From: an uncultured Oscillospiraceae bacterium
GTDB taxonomy: Bacteria > Bacillota > Clostridia > Oscillospirales > Oscillospiraceae
Assembly: GCA_910588975.1 (NCBI GenBank)
Contig: CAJUSE010000023.1
Span: 10,270-31,369, forward strand
DNA: 21,100 nt
Direction: 5' to 3'
Shown here: in pieces, positions 20,068-21,100 of the stretch
Layout of the letters: each line of letters starts with the position of its first letter
Numbering within the stretch: the stretch's first letter is position 1
The notes under the pieces: generated by a model
Told to the model about the DNA's origin: nothing
Databases searched by the model: none
The model's input: the letters and a program-made list of their open reading frames with translations, nothing else
Translations under genes and position numbers: made by a program

Positions 20068-20084
20068 GGGGGTAGGAGAAAAAC

Positions 20085-20399
20085 ATGAATAGTTTGAGCA
20101 TTAAGACTGGCGATACCGTCGTGGTCCTGTCCGGCAAGGACAAGGGCAAGCAGGGCAAGGTCCTCAGCGTCATGCCCGAGGCCAAGAAGGTGGTCGTGGA
20201 GAAGATCAACGTGGCCACCAAGCATCAGAAGCCCCGTCAGCAGGGCGAGCAGGGCGGCATCGTGAAGAAGGAAGCCCCCATCTATGCCTGCAAGGTCATG
20301 CGGGTCTGCCCCAAGTGCGGCAAGCCCACCCGCCCCGCCAGCAAGGTCAGCGGGGACAAGCGTGTCCGCATCTGCAAGAAGTGCGGCGCCGAGATTTGA
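20085..20399 (+). CDS. rplX: 50S ribosomal protein L24, zinc-ribbon-like form
   Basis: A 104-aa L24, an early 23S rRNA-binding assembly initiator. The KOW motif is at GDTVVVLSGKDKGKQGKVLS (9-28). The C-terminal part has two CxxC pairs, Cys75/Cys78 and Cys97/Cys100, a possible zinc ribbon seen in some but not all bacterial L24 proteins. GGGGGTAGGAG precedes ATG 20085. Together with the two-cysteine start of the S14 gene downstream, it implies a zinc-using ribosome. Confidence 0.97.
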   Translation: MNSLSIKTGDTVVVLSGKDKGKQGKVLSVMPEAKKVVVEKINVATKHQKPRQQGEQGGIVKKEAPIYACKVMRVCPKCGKPTRPASKVSGDKRVRICKKCGAEI

Positions 20400-20417
20400 T
20401 AGAGAGGAGGAGCAACA

Positions 20418-20978
20418 ATGGCTGAGAAGAAAATGCCCAACCTGAAGGAAAAGTACCAGAAGGAAGTCGCTCCTGCTCTCATGCAGAAGTTCGGCTATAA
20501 GTCCGTCATGCAGATCCCCCGCCTGGACAAGATCGTGGTCAACTGCGGCTGCGGCGAGGCCCGGGACAACTCCAAGGTGCTGGAGGCCGTCGTGGGTGAC
20601 CTGACCAAGATCACCGGCCAGAAGGCCATCATCACCAAGGCCAAGAAGTCCGTGGCTAACTTCAAGCTCCGTGAGGAGATGCCCATCGGCGCCAAGGTTA
20701 CCCTCCGGGGCGACCGGATGTGGGAGTTCCTGGACCGGCTGTTCAACGTGGCTCTGCCCCGTGTCCGTGACTTCCGGGGCATCAACCCCAACTCCTTTGA
20801 CGGCCGTGGCAACTACGCCCTGGGCATCAAGGAGCAGCTGATCTTCCCCGAGATCGACTACGATCAGATCGACAAGATCCGGGGCATGGACGTGGTGCTC
20901 TGCACCACCGCCATGACCGACGAAGAGGCCCGTGAGATGCTTACCCTCATCGGCGCTCCCTTCGCCACTCAGGCTTAA
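20418..20978 (+). CDS. rplE: 50S ribosomal protein L5
   Basis: A 186-aa L5, which binds 5S rRNA in the central protuberance with L18 and contacts the P-site tRNA and S13. The segments NLKEKYQKEVAPALMQKFGY and MQIPRLDKIVVNCGCGEARD near the N-terminus, and FRGINPNSFDGRGNYALGIK with EQLIFPEIDYDQI later on, are diagnostic. GAGGAGGAG lies before ATG 20418. The length is slightly above the usual 180 residues. rpsN follows after 14 bases. Confidence 0.98.
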   Translation: MAEKKMPNLKEKYQKEVAPALMQKFGYKSVMQIPRLDKIVVNCGCGEARDNSKVLEAVVGDLTKITGQKAIITKAKKSVANFKLREEMPIGAKVTLRGDRMWEFLDRLFNVALPRVRDFRGINPNSFDGRGNYALGIKEQLIFPEIDYDQIDKIRGMDVVLCTTAMTDEEAREMLTLIGAPFATQA

Positions 20979-20992
20979 GGAGGAAGAGAAGC

Positions 20993-21100
20993 ATGGCTAA
21001 GAAGTCTATGATCCTCAAGCAGCAGAGGACCCCCAAGTTCTCCAGCCGCCGCTACAACCGCTGCAAGATCTGCGGCCGGCCCCACGCCTATCTGCGGGAC
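20993..21100 (+). CDS. rpsN: 30S ribosomal protein S14 type Z (partial, cut by window end)
   Basis: The first 36 codons of a zinc-type S14, which usually has about 61 residues. MAKKSMILKQQRTPKFSSRR leads to the first zinc pair CKIC (Cys24, Cys27) and the conserved GRPHAYLRD. The second CxxC pair lies beyond the window. AAGGAGGAAGAG precedes ATG 20993. Its place behind rplE is standard for the spc cluster. Confidence 0.95.
   Translation, partial: MAKKSMILKQQRTPKFSSRRYNRCKICGRPHAYLRD

Noticed and set aside
1..21100. CRISPR arrays, tRNA or rRNA genes, prophage or transposase genes
   Set aside because: No regularly spaced direct repeats, no cloverleaf or rRNA-like sequence and no integrase or transposase motifs were seen on either strand.

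Overview
The window looks like chromosomal DNA of a GC-rich clostridial anaerobe, most likely an Oscillospiraceae member of the Flavonifractor/Lawsonibacter/Intestinimonas kind. That placement is an inference. It rests on strong G/C preference at third codon positions, AGGAGG-type ribosome binding sites, sigma-A-like promoters, a Firmicutes-order S10/spc ribosomal operon with zinc-type S14, a DUF1846 protein, and interspersed GC-rich palindromes.

Positions 1-5600 hold a catabolic or thiol-related region. There are two nearly identical tandem PatB/MalY-type C-S lyase genes, the first cut by the window edge. After a palindromic-repeat intergenic and a small two-helix membrane protein come a YfcC-family transporter, another two-helix membrane protein and an M20 amidohydrolase. 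A short decayed copy of an M20 gene end lies just past the amidohydrolase. Together they could import N-acyl or peptidyl cysteine S-conjugates, deacylate them and cleave the C-S bond (hypothesis).

Positions 5600-9240 hold a redox module. A Crp-family regulator precedes a short thioredoxin-reductase-like flavoprotein, thioredoxin and two paralogous CxxC redoxins. A perfect TGTGA-N6-TCACA operator centred about 41.5 bases before the predicted reductase transcription start matches the CRP-like recognition helix (R-E-x-x-x-R) of the adjacent regulator. The reductase has the FAD and CxxC motifs but lacks the HRRxxxR-type NADPH motif, so its electron donor is open and may be ferredoxin. The 319 bases before trxA hold three copies of a 24-base repeat in opposing orientations.

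Positions 9240-13680 hold housekeeping genes: pyrG and a DUF1846 gene on the minus strand, and a divergent short-chain dehydrogenase whose stop codon lies inside a palindromic repeat that recurs at 1630-1715.

Positions 13820-21100 are the S10/spc ribosomal operon (rpsJ, rplC, rplD, rplW, rplB, rpsS, rplV, rpsC, rplP, rpmC, rpsQ, rplN, rplX, rplE, rpsN start). It has a strong promoter and a long structured leader containing a terminator-like hairpin. Unusually, a repeat-like structured segment of about 180 bases sits between rpsJ and rplC. L3 and S3 carry C-terminal extensions.
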